A DNA stretch of 18,523 bases from Gelidibacter sp035515035 (GTDB lineage Bacteria; Bacteroidota; Bacteroidia; Flavobacteriales; Flavobacteriaceae), in contig NZ_DATJCA010000048.1 in the NCBI RefSeq assembly GCF_035515035.1, positions 1 through 18,523 of the forward strand, written 5' to 3'. Shown here piece by piece: positions 1 to 7,583 of this stretch. The position numbers and the translations under genes were made by a program. Numbering within the stretch: position 1 is the first letter of the stretch; every line of letters starts with the position of its first letter. Under the pieces are notes generated by a model that made no database searches, was not told where the DNA came from, and saw nothing but the letters and a program-made list of their open reading frames with translations.

Positions 1-2417
1 ATGCCACGATAACTTATACAGATGCAAGTGCAGGTGTTGAAGGTGCACAGATCATAACTAGAACTTGGACTGCCACTGATGATTGTGGTAACACAGCAGA
101 AGGTACCCAAATAATTACTGTTATTGATACGGTTGCTCCTATTTTGACTGTTCCTGCAGATGTTACTGTTGAATGTTCTGAATCCACTGAACCTTCCGCT
201 ACAGGAAATGCTAGTGCGACAGACGCTTGTGGTACGGCCACACTAACTTTTGTTGACCGAAGTGAAGAAGCTTGTGGAAACACTGGGGTCATCACGAGAA
301 CTTGGACGGCGACTGATGACGCTGGAAATACTGTTTCTGGTGACCAAATCATTACTGTGGTAGACACTACGCCACCAGTACTAACAGTCCCTGCCGATGT
401 TACAATGGAATGTACAGGTCTTGCAAGAGGTACTGGAGATCCATTTGGCGAAGCTACAGCTACTGATGCTTGTGGTAATGTGAGTATTACTTTTGAAGAC
501 ACTGCGGTAGCAGGTTGCGGAGTTACGCAAGTTATCTCAAGAACTTGGACTGCTACAGATGAATGTGGAAATTCGGTTTCTGGTGTACAAACCATTTCAA
601 TTGTTGACACAACACCTCCATCTATTACAGTACCTGCTGATATAACTATTGAGTGCTCAGATTCGACAGACCCTTCAGTGACTGGAAATGCTTCTGCTTC
701 TGACGAGTGTGGTGATGTCAACCTGACATTTAATGACGTAGTAGTTGACGGAAGCTGTGATAATATGAAAACTATTACCAGAACATGGACCGCCATTGAT
801 GAATGTGGTAATACTGCAACAGAAGTTCAAACTATATCTGTCGTTGATACGACTGCACCTGTTATTGAGACGCAAGCAAGTAATATAATTATTGATTGTG
901 ATATTAATAATGATGCTTTAATAGCTTGGTTGAACTCAAATGGTGGAGCAACTGCAACGGATAATTGTTCATCAAATTTAATCTGGACAAATAACTATAG
1001 CAGTACTGCTACAGATTGTTCTTCATCTATAGAAGTCATCTTTACGGTGGATGATGGTTGTGGCAATACGGCTTCAACATCAGCAACGTACACCATACAA
1101 GACGTGACAGCACCTGAAATCACAACACAAGCTGCCAATTTAACCGTGGAATGTGATGGTTCAGGAAACACCACGCAATTGCAAAATTGGTTGGATGGAA
1201 ATGGTGGAGCTTCAGCTACTGACGAATGTTCATCAGTAAGTTGGTCACATAATTTCAGTGGTCTTTCTGACGACTGTGGAGCTACCGGATCAGCTACTGT
1301 AACGTTTACAGCTACTGATGGATGTGGAAATACATCTAGCACGACCGCTGTATTCAGTATAGTGGATACTATGGCACCTGTAATATCTACATTACCGGCG
1401 GAAACAACGATCGACTGTAATGAAACACCAGTATTTGTTCAGGCCACCGCTTCAGATGCCTGTAGTGGTGAAGACATCACCTTAACTTTTGAAGATGTGA
1501 CCACGGATGGTACTTGCGTAGGCGATTATACCGTGACTAGAACTTGGACTGCAACGGATGCTTGTGGAAATGTTTCAACAGCATCACAAATCATCAACGT
1601 TAAGGATATCACTGCACCAAATCTGGTAACCGAATATGAAACGGAAATAGCAATCACTTGTGATAATATCCCTCCTGTTCCAGAATTGGTATTTGAGGAT
1701 GCGTGCTCTAATGATATCCAAGTTAAATTTAGTGAAACATCAACCGCAACTGAAGGTAGTTTGCAGTATGTTATCACCAGAACTTGGACAGTTTCTGATA
1801 TTTGCGGAAATGAAGCCGTGTACACACAAACCATCAATGTTGATAATACAGTTAACATAGTTGTTGCCACAGGCACAGAGCTTTGTAACGATGATAACTT
1901 GAATTTTGATCTTTTTGACCTCTTAAGTGGAACGTATGATACCAACGGCACCTGGAGTGTGGTTGCTGGCACTGCAACGCTAGATGGCAGTTTATTCAAT
2001 CCTTATAAATTGGATTTAGGAACTTATACATTCATGTATGCTATAGCTGATGAATATTGCCCATCTGAAACACTTGTGGATATTACATTGAATGACGATT
2101 GTGTGGTATTGCCATGCGGAGCTGAAGATGTGATAATTTCAAAAGCGGTAACCACGTATGCCGATGGTAAGAATGATTTCTTTACAATCACCGGCGTCGA
2201 AAATTGTGGGTTCACGGTTGAACTTCAAATTTTCAACCGTTGGGGAGCTATGATCTATGAGTCCAATAATTACCAAAATGACTGGAATGGGGCTTCATCT
2301 AAAGGGTCTGTCGGTAATTCAAACTTTGTACCAACAGGAACATATTACTATGTCGTTAATCTAAGAAATAGTGGATTAAAACCTTTTGCAGGTCCAATCT
2401 ACGTTGCAACCAAATAA
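1..2417 (+). CDS. Repetitive secreted surface protein with T9SS type B C-terminal sorting domain (5' partial)
   Basis: The reading frame is open from base 3 to the TAA at 2415-2417 (804 codons visible) with no start in the window; the TTG at 144 is only an internal codon. It consists of HYR/Ig-like repeats of about 80 residues, each opening with a D-T-x-x-P-x-x-x-V-P-A-D-V-T-x-E-C type segment and ending in T-R-T-W-T-A-T-D-x-C-G-N. At least seven repeats lie between about 130 and 1845, two of them (about 855-1370) of a variant type with a G-G-A-T/S-A-T-D motif. A separate linker domain (about 1846-2110) precedes a C-terminal domain (about 2124-2417) with N-R-W-G, D-W-N-G and P-T-G-T-Y-Y-Y motifs, the gliding-motility-associated CHU_C/type B sorting domain. 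From the family, the protein should cross the outer membrane by the T9SS and act at the surface or outside as an adhesin or structural protein. Cysteine is frequent and placed regularly. The porP/sprF-like gene follows after 10 bases. The ligand cannot be read from sequence. Confidence 0.9.
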   Translation, partial: ATITYTDASAGVEGAQIITRTWTATDDCGNTAEGTQIITVIDTVAPILTVPADVTVECSESTEPSATGNASATDACGTATLTFVDRSEEACGNTGVITRTWTATDDAGNTVSGDQIITVVDTTPPVLTVPADVTMECTGLARGTGDPFGEATATDACGNVSITFEDTAVAGCGVTQVISRTWTATDECGNSVSGVQTISIVDTTPPSITVPADITIECSDSTDPSVTGNASASDECGDVNLTFNDVVVDGSCDNMKTITRTWTAIDECGNTATEVQTISVVDTTAPVIETQASNIIIDCDINNDALIAWLNSNGGATATDNCSSNLIWTNNYSSTATDCSSSIEVIFTVDDGCGNTASTSATYTIQDVTAPEITTQAANLTVECDGSGNTTQLQNWLDGNGGASATDECSSVSWSHNFSGLSDDCGATGSATVTFTATDGCGNTSSTTAVFSIVDTMAPVISTLPAETTIDCNETPVFVQATASDACSGEDITLTFEDVTTDGTCVGDYTVTRTWTATDACGNVSTASQIINVKDITAPNLVTEYETEIAITCDNIPPVPELVFEDACSNDIQVKFSETSTATEGSLQYVITRTWTVSDICGNEAVYTQTINVDNTVNIVVATGTELCNDDNLNFDLFDLLSGTYDTNGTWSVVAGTATLDGSLFNPYKLDLGTYTFMYAIADEYCPSETLVDITLNDDCVVLPCGAEDVIISKAVTTYADGKNDFFTITGVENCGFTVELQIFNRWGAMIYESNNYQNDWNGASSKGSVGNSNFVPTGTYYYVVNLRNSGLKPFAGPIYVATK

Positions 2418-2427
2418 ACATTAACCT

Positions 2428-3345
2428 ATGAAATTTGTAAAGCTTAATATTATCGTTTTAATACTGTTCACAAGCTGGGTGGGAGTTGCACAACAACTAC
2501 CACAGTTTACGCAGTATATGTACAATACTATTTCCATTAACCCGGCTTATGCGGGCAGTAGGGAAACCTTAAGTATTGTGGGATTGCACAGGAGCCAATG
2601 GGTTGGACTCGAAGGAGCGCCAACTACACAAACGCTCTCCATTCATACACCGCTTAGAAATGAAAAGATCGGATTGGGACTGTCTTTTATAAATGATGAA
2701 TTGGGATACCAAAATTTCCAATATGTCTATGGCGATTTTTCATACACCATCCAAACCAGTCAAAACACGAAGTTGGCATTTGGATTAAAAGCTGGGTTCA
2801 CAGGATTTAGTTTGGACTCTGATTTTAGAGAAGCAGAATTTGATGATCCCGTAATCTACGGTTATGAAAACCGATGGAAACCCAATGTTGGTGCCGGTGC
2901 CTATTGGCATTCTGAAAGATGGTACTTAGGTCTGTCTGCACCACGCTTATTGAACACAGATTACACTGGAGAGCAAGAATTTGAATCGTTAGAACGCCTT
3001 AGCTATTATTTTACGGGAGGCTATGTGTTTGATTTAGGTGCGACCACCAAATTCAAGCCAGCATTCTTAGTGAAAGCAACAAACGGGGCACCATTATCTA
3101 TGGATTTAACCGCTAACTTCTTATTTAATGATGTGTTTTGGATTGGTGGAGCATTTAGAAAGGATGAAAGAACATCTTCGTTGGGTGGCATTGCCGATTT
3201 CCAAGTGTCCAAACAATTACGCATTGGTTACGCCTATGAGTATCCATTCTCTGATTTGAGACCTTACACAAGTGGCACTCATGAAATCTTACTAATGTTT
3301 GAAATCTTTAAAAGTAAACGTATAAAATCGCCTCGATACTTCTAA
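2428..3345 (+). CDS. PorP/SprF family type IX secretion system membrane protein
   Basis: A 305-residue protein with a signal peptide (hydrophobic residues about 6-20, likely cleaved after A21 in V-G-V-A-QQ). The mature N-terminus carries the family hallmark: Q-Y-M-Y-N at 29-33, then N-P-A-Y-A-G at 38-43. The rest alternates aromatic and glycine residues as expected for an outer-membrane beta-barrel. Family knowledge: PorP/SprF proteins are T9SS outer-membrane components, and individual SprF paralogues serve secretion of the type B sorting-domain cargo encoded beside them, as SprF does for SprB in Flavobacterium johnsoniae. Its place 10 bases behind such a cargo and 5 bases before an OmpA-type protein fits a cargo-specific export and attachment role, which is inference. 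The ATG at 2428 is chosen because it gives a complete signal peptide; the leader (cattaacct) has no Shine-Dalgarno sequence, as is usual in this phylum. It could be the general PorP, but linkage to a single cargo favours a paralogue. Confidence 0.9.
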   Translation: MKFVKLNIIVLILFTSWVGVAQQLPQFTQYMYNTISINPAYAGSRETLSIVGLHRSQWVGLEGAPTTQTLSIHTPLRNEKIGLGLSFINDELGYQNFQYVYGDFSYTIQTSQNTKLAFGLKAGFTGFSLDSDFREAEFDDPVIYGYENRWKPNVGAGAYWHSERWYLGLSAPRLLNTDYTGEQEFESLERLSYYFTGGYVFDLGATTKFKPAFLVKATNGAPLSMDLTANFLFNDVFWIGGAFRKDERTSSLGGIADFQVSKQLRIGYAYEYPFSDLRPYTSGTHEILLMFEIFKSKRIKSPRYF

Positions 3346-3350
3346 AACCT

Positions 3351-5267
3351 ATGACTATGAAAACAAAATTATTTATATTCTTTTTTGCGCTCAGCAGCAC
3401 GTTCATGGTTGCTCAAAGAAAATTGGCGGATAAGTTTTTTGAAAACTTTGCGTACGTAAAAGCCACTGAACTCTATGAAGAAGCTGTAAAAAAAGGCGAT
3501 AGCAGTGAACATGTACTAACCCGCCTGGGCGATTGTTATTACAACAACTCCAGATCAAAAGAAGCAGCGCTGTGGTATGGAAAAGCGGTCAACAAATATA
3601 ACAAGGTCAACCCGGAATATATTTTTAAATACATTCAGAGTTTAAGAAGTATTAAAAATTATGAGGAAGCTGACAAATGGTTGGTCAAGTTTAAGGACAT
3701 CCAAGGCAATGACAGTCGGGTAAAAGACTTTGATGCCAACAATCTTGATCTTTATGAAGAATTAGCGTCTACTGAAGACGTTATCGTAAAAACTGAAAAT
3801 TTGCCTTTCAATACGGAATTCTCAGATTTTGGCGGGTATATTTCTGGTGATATGCTCTATTTTGCATCTGCTAGAGATACTGAAGTACGCAAAAGATACG
3901 GGTGGAATGCAGAACCTTTTTTGGACATCTACTATGTAACTGTCACAAAAGATGAGGCTGGTAAAAACACGTATTCAGAAGCTGATTTCATTAATTCCTC
4001 AAAAATAAATTCACCATATCACCAAGCATCCATCGCCATTACCAATGACGGACAAACCATGTATTTCACGAGAGACAACGTCAATAAAAGAAATAAATTG
4101 GGCTATGACCGTAAAGGAACGTCACACCTAAAATTGTACAAAGCCACGTTAGATAATGGTGCTTGGAACAATATTGTTGAACTGCCTTTTAATGACGAAT
4201 ATTATTCTAATGGACATCCAGCTTTAAGTCCAGATAACACCAAATTATATTTTGTTTCTGACCGTGAAGGAGGTTTTGGACAAACTGATATTTATGTCGT
4301 TAATATTTTAGAAGATGGAAACTATAGCGAACCAAAGAATTTAGGTCCAAAAGTGAATACGGAAGGCCGTGAGATGTTCCCTTTTGTTGCCAAAAACAAC
4401 ACCTTGTACTTCTCCTCTGATGGGTATCTGAATTTGGGATTATTGGATATCTATAAGTCGGATATTTTAAAGAATGACACTGCTGAACCTGAAAATCTCG
4501 GTGCGCCTTATAACAGTGGTTATGATGATTTCGCATTCTTTATCAATGATGATAACAAAACAGGCTACTTCTCCTCCAACCGACCAGGCGGAAAAGGCAG
4601 TGATGATATCTATGGATTTAACGCGGAGCCGTGCAAACAAAAAATTGAAGGTATTGCCAGAAATATTAAAACCAATGAAGTACTTGCAAATGTTGAAGTG
4701 AAACTGATCAATAATACAGGTAAAATCATCGCAACGGTCATGACTTCTGATACTGGAGCTTTCACTCTAGATGCTGATTGCGAGAAGACCTATACTGTTC
4801 TTGGAAGCAAAAAAGATTATAAGGACGCACGTAAAGAAGTGACGACCAATTTGGAAGATGGTAAAATCAATAATGCCGATCTTTATTTGACACCGTTAAT
4901 TGATGACAATCAAATTGTTATTAACCCTATCTTCTTTGATTTCGATAAATGGAACATTAGGACTGATGCCGAATACGAATTGGAAAACATCGTTGATGTG
5001 ATGAGAGAACATCCAAACATGGTTATCAAAATTGAATCTCATACAGATAGTAGAGGAAGTGATAACTATAATATGAAATTGTCTGATAGAAGAGCTAAAT
5101 CTACAAGAGATTATATCCTATCTCGTGGAATTGCTGCAGAACGTATTGAGAGCGCTATAGGATATGGCGAAACCCAATTACTCAACAAATGTTCTAACGG
5201 GGTTAAATGTACCTCTGAAGAGCACCAGTTAAACAGAAGATCCTACTTCTATATATTGAAGGAGTAA
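3351..5267 (+). CDS. PorE-like OmpA family protein: TPR, PD40 beta-propeller, carboxypeptidase-regulatory-like domain, OmpA C-terminus
   Basis: A 638-residue exported protein. A signal peptide covers residues 1-21 (M-V-A-Q cleavage region). TPR-like helices lie at about 24-110 (T-E-L-Y-E-E-A, then E-A-A-L-W-Y-G-K-A). A PD40/WD40-like beta-propeller spans about 150-425, with blades such as A-L-S-P-D-N-T-K-L-Y-F-V-S-D-R and T-G-Y-F-S-S-N-R-P-G-G-K-G-S-D-D-I-Y. A carboxypeptidase-regulatory-like fold follows at about 430-515. The OmpA peptidoglycan-binding domain at about 525-638 has F-D-F-D-K, T-D-S-R-G (D566) and L-S-D-R-R-A (R581), where Asp and Arg bind diaminopimelate. This order is the one described for the T9SS protein PorE of Porphyromonas gingivalis, so a role tying a T9SS complex to peptidoglycan in the periplasm is likely but inferred. 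No lipobox is present. The gene starts 5 bases after the porP-like stop; ATG at 3351 or 3357 are both possible. A strong terminator follows. Confidence 0.88.
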   Translation: MTMKTKLFIFFFALSSTFMVAQRKLADKFFENFAYVKATELYEEAVKKGDSSEHVLTRLGDCYYNNSRSKEAALWYGKAVNKYNKVNPEYIFKYIQSLRSIKNYEEADKWLVKFKDIQGNDSRVKDFDANNLDLYEELASTEDVIVKTENLPFNTEFSDFGGYISGDMLYFASARDTEVRKRYGWNAEPFLDIYYVTVTKDEAGKNTYSEADFINSSKINSPYHQASIAITNDGQTMYFTRDNVNKRNKLGYDRKGTSHLKLYKATLDNGAWNNIVELPFNDEYYSNGHPALSPDNTKLYFVSDREGGFGQTDIYVVNILEDGNYSEPKNLGPKVNTEGREMFPFVAKNNTLYFSSDGYLNLGLLDIYKSDILKNDTAEPENLGAPYNSGYDDFAFFINDDNKTGYFSSNRPGGKGSDDIYGFNAEPCKQKIEGIARNIKTNEVLANVEVKLINNTGKIIATVMTSDTGAFTLDADCEKTYTVLGSKKDYKDARKEVTTNLEDGKINNADLYLTPLIDDNQIVINPIFFDFDKWNIRTDAEYELENIVDVMREHPNMVIKIESHTDSRGSDNYNMKLSDRRAKSTRDYILSRGIAAERIESAIGYGETQLLNKCSNGVKCTSEEHQLNRRSYFYILKE

Positions 5268-5286
5268 TTTCCTTTAAATTTTAATT

Positions 5287-5317
5287 AAAAAAGCAGACCA
5301 TGAGTCTGCTTTTTTTA
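5287..5317 (+). terminator. Rho-independent terminator of the T9SS cassette
   Basis: The hairpin AAAAAAGCAGAC / GTCTGCTTTTTT has a 5-base loop (CATGA, 5299-5303) and runs into a T tract, 19 bases after the stop of the OmpA-type gene. The A tract on the left arm means it could also stop transcription from the right. Confidence 0.85.
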
Positions 5318-5898
5318 TGTATTTTTTTTGCTAATTGAGAATTTTTTTACTTCTAAAATGATGGATTTTTGATTCACTATGATCTGGTAACGTTCAATTA
5401 AACCTAAACACACCAGACTTTTCATTAGATAACACTCCTAAAACAAATGAGCAGCTTCGGTAATTTTTGGTAGTGGGCTCATCACTTCAGGAAAACAGTA
5501 TTACTTCAATAAAAGCGGAAATAGCCAAGTAAGGATTCAGAAAATCATATTCCAGCCCTTTTTTGAAACAGTCATAGTCTAAGATTTATGCGATAAGGCC
5601 TTTTGCAAAATAATGTGTGATACTGATCTTGATTTTATCATGGACAGCTGATTAGAGGACAAGAAGCTTAGTTTAAATCATGAAGTGATGTGGTCAATTA
5701 TCTGTTTAATCTAAGGGATGCCTTAAAGGAAGAAAATCCTTCACATTATCTACATGGAGAAATTTAAAACTTGACCACTTTAGGCAATAAAAGAATTCAA
5801 TAGGAAAGTTATGGGACTATAAAATGGACGTTATAGTGGCTGAAGTGCAGGTCTTGTAACATAATGTTTAAATAATTGTATTGATGCCTTATTTAAAC
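5318..5898 (+). other. Long intergenic region without an intact gene; possible decayed coding remnant
   Basis: No intact gene is visible on either strand between the two terminators. One plus-strand frame from 5451 to 5711 holds only two stops (TAA at 5580, TGA at 5649) in about 87 codons, and a second frame is open from 5684 to 5764. The latter reads S-D-V-V-N-Y-L-F-N-L-R-D-A-L-K-E-E-N-P-S, which is composed like real protein, and after a stop it continues N-L-T-T-L-G-N-K-R-I-Q. That suggests a gene broken by stops and a frameshift near 5690-5710. The family was not recognised, and AT-rich spacer could produce this by chance. Confidence 0.3.
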
Positions 5899-5923
5899 AA
5901 AAAAACCGCTCATAGAGAACGGT
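5899..5923 (-). terminator. Rho-independent terminator after the CAP-domain lipoprotein gene
   Basis: Read on the minus strand, ACCG at the outer stem pairs with CGGT, and GAG pairs with CTC across a two-base bulge. Seven T residues follow directly. It lies about 40 bases beyond the stop at 5964. A shorter T run on the other side (5925-5929) may give weak termination on the plus strand too. Confidence 0.65.
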
Positions 5924-5963
5924 CTTTTTCACAATAACTAACACTCTTAAAATTCAATTTAGA

Positions 5964-6458
5964 CTAACGCTTAATAAATATATTTGTAAAATACCATTTG
6001 CCTTCGGAATTCTTCTCAGCAGAGATATCGAAATCCGTAAAATCACCTTCAATATTGGCCTTATGAGCAGGACTGCTTAACCAGGCATTTACTACAGATT
6101 CAGCAGTACTATACGCATAAGCCACATTTTCTGTAACCTTCGTTGCTGAAGCATTTTGAACCAAACTAGATTTACGTTGGAAAAAATTGTTATGGTTCAC
6201 CTGATTGATAGAAACCATATAATCTGTATGCGTAAAGGCAACCGACTTGATAATGCTTAAGTTGTTTAATGGAGTTAAGTCCATTCCTATTCTGTAATTA
6301 TTGATTAACTCCAGAATTTCCAATTCAATGAGTTTAGGTGCTGGAGCATTTTTTAATTGAGCATGATCGATCTTGTCTTCTTGAAATTCGTCAGTGGAAC
6401 AAGAGAAGGTCAGCAAGGCCATTAAAGCCATCATTGGCAGGTAGGTAGATATTTTCAT
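5964..6458 (-). CDS. CAP (SCP/PR1-like) domain lipoprotein
   Basis: A 164-residue protein with a lipoprotein signal peptide: a hydrophobic stretch at 7-17 and lipobox L-T-F-S-C with the lipidated cysteine at C20. After the cysteine comes S-T-D-E-F-Q-E-D, an acidic stretch like the lipoprotein export signals that send some flavobacterial lipoproteins to the cell surface. The CAP domain covers about 44-163: E-I-L-E-L-I-N-N-Y-R, H77 in the A-F-T-H helix, E110 in T-E-N-V-A-Y and H132 in W-L-S-S-P-A-H-K-A-N, the conserved cavity residues of the superfamily. It ends with Y-F-T-N-I-F. Bacterial CAP proteins are secreted or envelope proteins, mostly of unknown activity, so no enzyme function is claimed. 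The gene stands alone: its own terminator lies downstream and nearly 400 bases of apparent spacer upstream. The ATG at 6458 gives the signal peptide. The protein is short for the family but carries the whole core. Confidence 0.88.
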   Translation of the reverse strand: MKISTYLPMMALMALLTFSCSTDEFQEDKIDHAQLKNAPAPKLIELEILELINNYRIGMDLTPLNNLSIIKSVAFTHTDYMVSINQVNHNNFFQRKSSLVQNASATKVTENVAYAYSTAESVVNAWLSSPAHKANIEGDFTDFDISAEKNSEGKWYFTNIFIKR

Positions 6459-6852
6459 AAGTAGGTTAATTCGATTTGGTTCAGCTAAATTAAAAGACTA
6501 ATCCGAACTAACTGTTAAAGAAATGTTAAAATCGATGAAAAGCACGTCGTTAATCGATTTTATATGTAAATCATCGATGAAATGCAGATTTAGAGAAAAT
6601 AATTTGGTAATACAACGATGAATTCATACGTTTTAACGAGACAATGGAGTGTTTAAACTTTCGATGAAAATTTTAAAAATAACTAGCTGTTCAATAACTT
6701 ATTGGATCAAAGAAACGGCCTATCGGATAGGCTTTTCGAAGTAGAGATCAATTTGGAAAACGGACATTTCATATTGAGGACATACTAATAAGTGCCAACA
6801 TGACCACTAGCTTTTGTAGCATATTTTAATCAGCAATCCCGAATAACATCCC
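6459..6852. other. Intergenic region with four phased CGATGAA words
   Basis: No gene is seen in these 394 bases between pdxH and the CAP lipoprotein gene. The word CGATGAA begins at 6533, 6575, 6616 and 6662, with steps of 42, 41 and 46 bases, close to four DNA turns each. It could be an array of binding sites upstream of the lipoprotein gene (which reads leftward from 6458) or the trace of a lost gene. No TAnnTTTG promoter box was found just upstream of that gene. A palindrome lies at 6718-6732. Confidence 0.4.
6718..6736 (-). terminator. Possible weak terminator downstream of pdxH
   Basis: GCCTATC-G-GATAGGC (6718-6732) is a perfect inverted repeat. On the minus strand it lies about 120 bases after the pdxH stop but is followed only by a broken T run (CGTTTCTTT). 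On the plus strand it is followed by TTTT, where no gene precedes it. It may instead be a protein-binding palindrome. Confidence 0.3.
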
Positions 6853-7500
6853 TCACGGCGAAAGACGTTCCATCACCCAATCAAATTCCTCATTCAATGT
6901 AAATCTGATTCTGTCGTGTAATCTATTTGGACGTCCCTGCCAAAATTCAATCGAAATGGGTTTAACCATAAAACCTCCCCAATGTTCTGGTCTGGGAATT
7001 TCCTTGCCTTCAAATTTTAATTCAAGTTGATGCAGTTCCTTTTCCAATTCCTCCCTGTTTTTTACAACTTCACTTTGATGGGATACCAACGCACCTAATT
7101 GACTTCCACGAGGTCGTGATTCAAAATAGCCATCACTTATGTTGGGTGGTATTTTTTCTGCAGTTCCTTTGATGATCACTTGACGTTCTGCCTTTGGCCA
7201 AAAAAATGATAGGCAAACTTTTGGATTGGCCATAATAGCCTTGCCTTTCTCACTCTTGTAATTGGTGAAGAAAATAAAACCTTCATGTGTATATTTCTTA
7301 AGAAGAACGACCCTACTTTTAGGAAATCCATCCAATCCAATAGTAGAAATTGTCATGGCATTGGTCTCTGGCTCATCAAAATTAGAATCTACTTCATGGA
7401 ACCATTTTTGGAAAACTTCCATAGGATTGTCACTGATGTTGGCCTCCAATAAGGCTTGTTTCTCGTATGATTTCCTGTAATTCCCTAAGTCTGCGCCCAT
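6853..7500 (-). CDS. pdxH: Pyridoxamine/pyridoxine 5'-phosphate oxidase
   Basis: PdxH is an FMN-dependent cytosolic enzyme that oxidises pyridoxine or pyridoxamine 5'-phosphate to pyridoxal 5'-phosphate with oxygen; it is the last step of de novo PLP synthesis and part of salvage. The 215 residues match the usual bacterial length. Conserved blocks appear in order: S-R-V-V-L-L-K (62-68), Y-K-S-E-K-G (81-86), F-W-P-K-A-E-R-Q-V (100-108), S-R-P-R-G-S-Q-L-G-A (128-137), R-P-E-H-W-G-G-F (170-177) and E-F-W-Q-G-R-P-N-R-L-H-D-R (185-197), then the typical E-R-L-S-P end. These cover the FMN and PLP contacts. The ATG at 7500 gives M-G-A-D-L-G-N-Y-R-K-S-Y, a normal N-terminus for the family. The gene is single and divergent from the 139-residue STAS-like gene across 83 bases. 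No clear TAnnTTTG promoter was seen for it. Confidence 0.97.
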   Translation of the reverse strand: MGADLGNYRKSYEKQALLEANISDNPMEVFQKWFHEVDSNFDEPETNAMTISTIGLDGFPKSRVVLLKKYTHEGFIFFTNYKSEKGKAIMANPKVCLSFFWPKAERQVIIKGTAEKIPPNISDGYFESRPRGSQLGALVSHQSEVVKNREELEKELHQLELKFEGKEIPRPEHWGGFMVKPISIEFWQGRPNRLHDRIRFTLNEEFDWVMERLSP

Positions 7501-7583
7501 TCTAAATTTCCTTAAATGTTAAATATTTGATTTATTTTTTTTGCTGATCAAATTCTTATAAATTTAAACAATATATCCCTGAA

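Noticed and set aside
144..146. TTG as start of the left-edge surface protein
   Set aside because: The frame is open through bases 3-143 with in-register repeat sequence (TRTWTATDDCGN), so the start is outside the window.
14..796. A 260-codon open frame on the minus strand opposite the repetitive surface protein, and similar ones at 995-1342 and 1526-1999
   Set aside because: They are antisense shadows of the repeats: Ser/Val/Thr-rich low-complexity text that repeats with the same period, with no plausible start region.
60..850. Regular 240-base repeats as a CRISPR-like or non-coding array
   Set aside because: The units stay in one open frame, vary at synonymous positions and encode HYR-like domains; the unit size is wrong for CRISPR.
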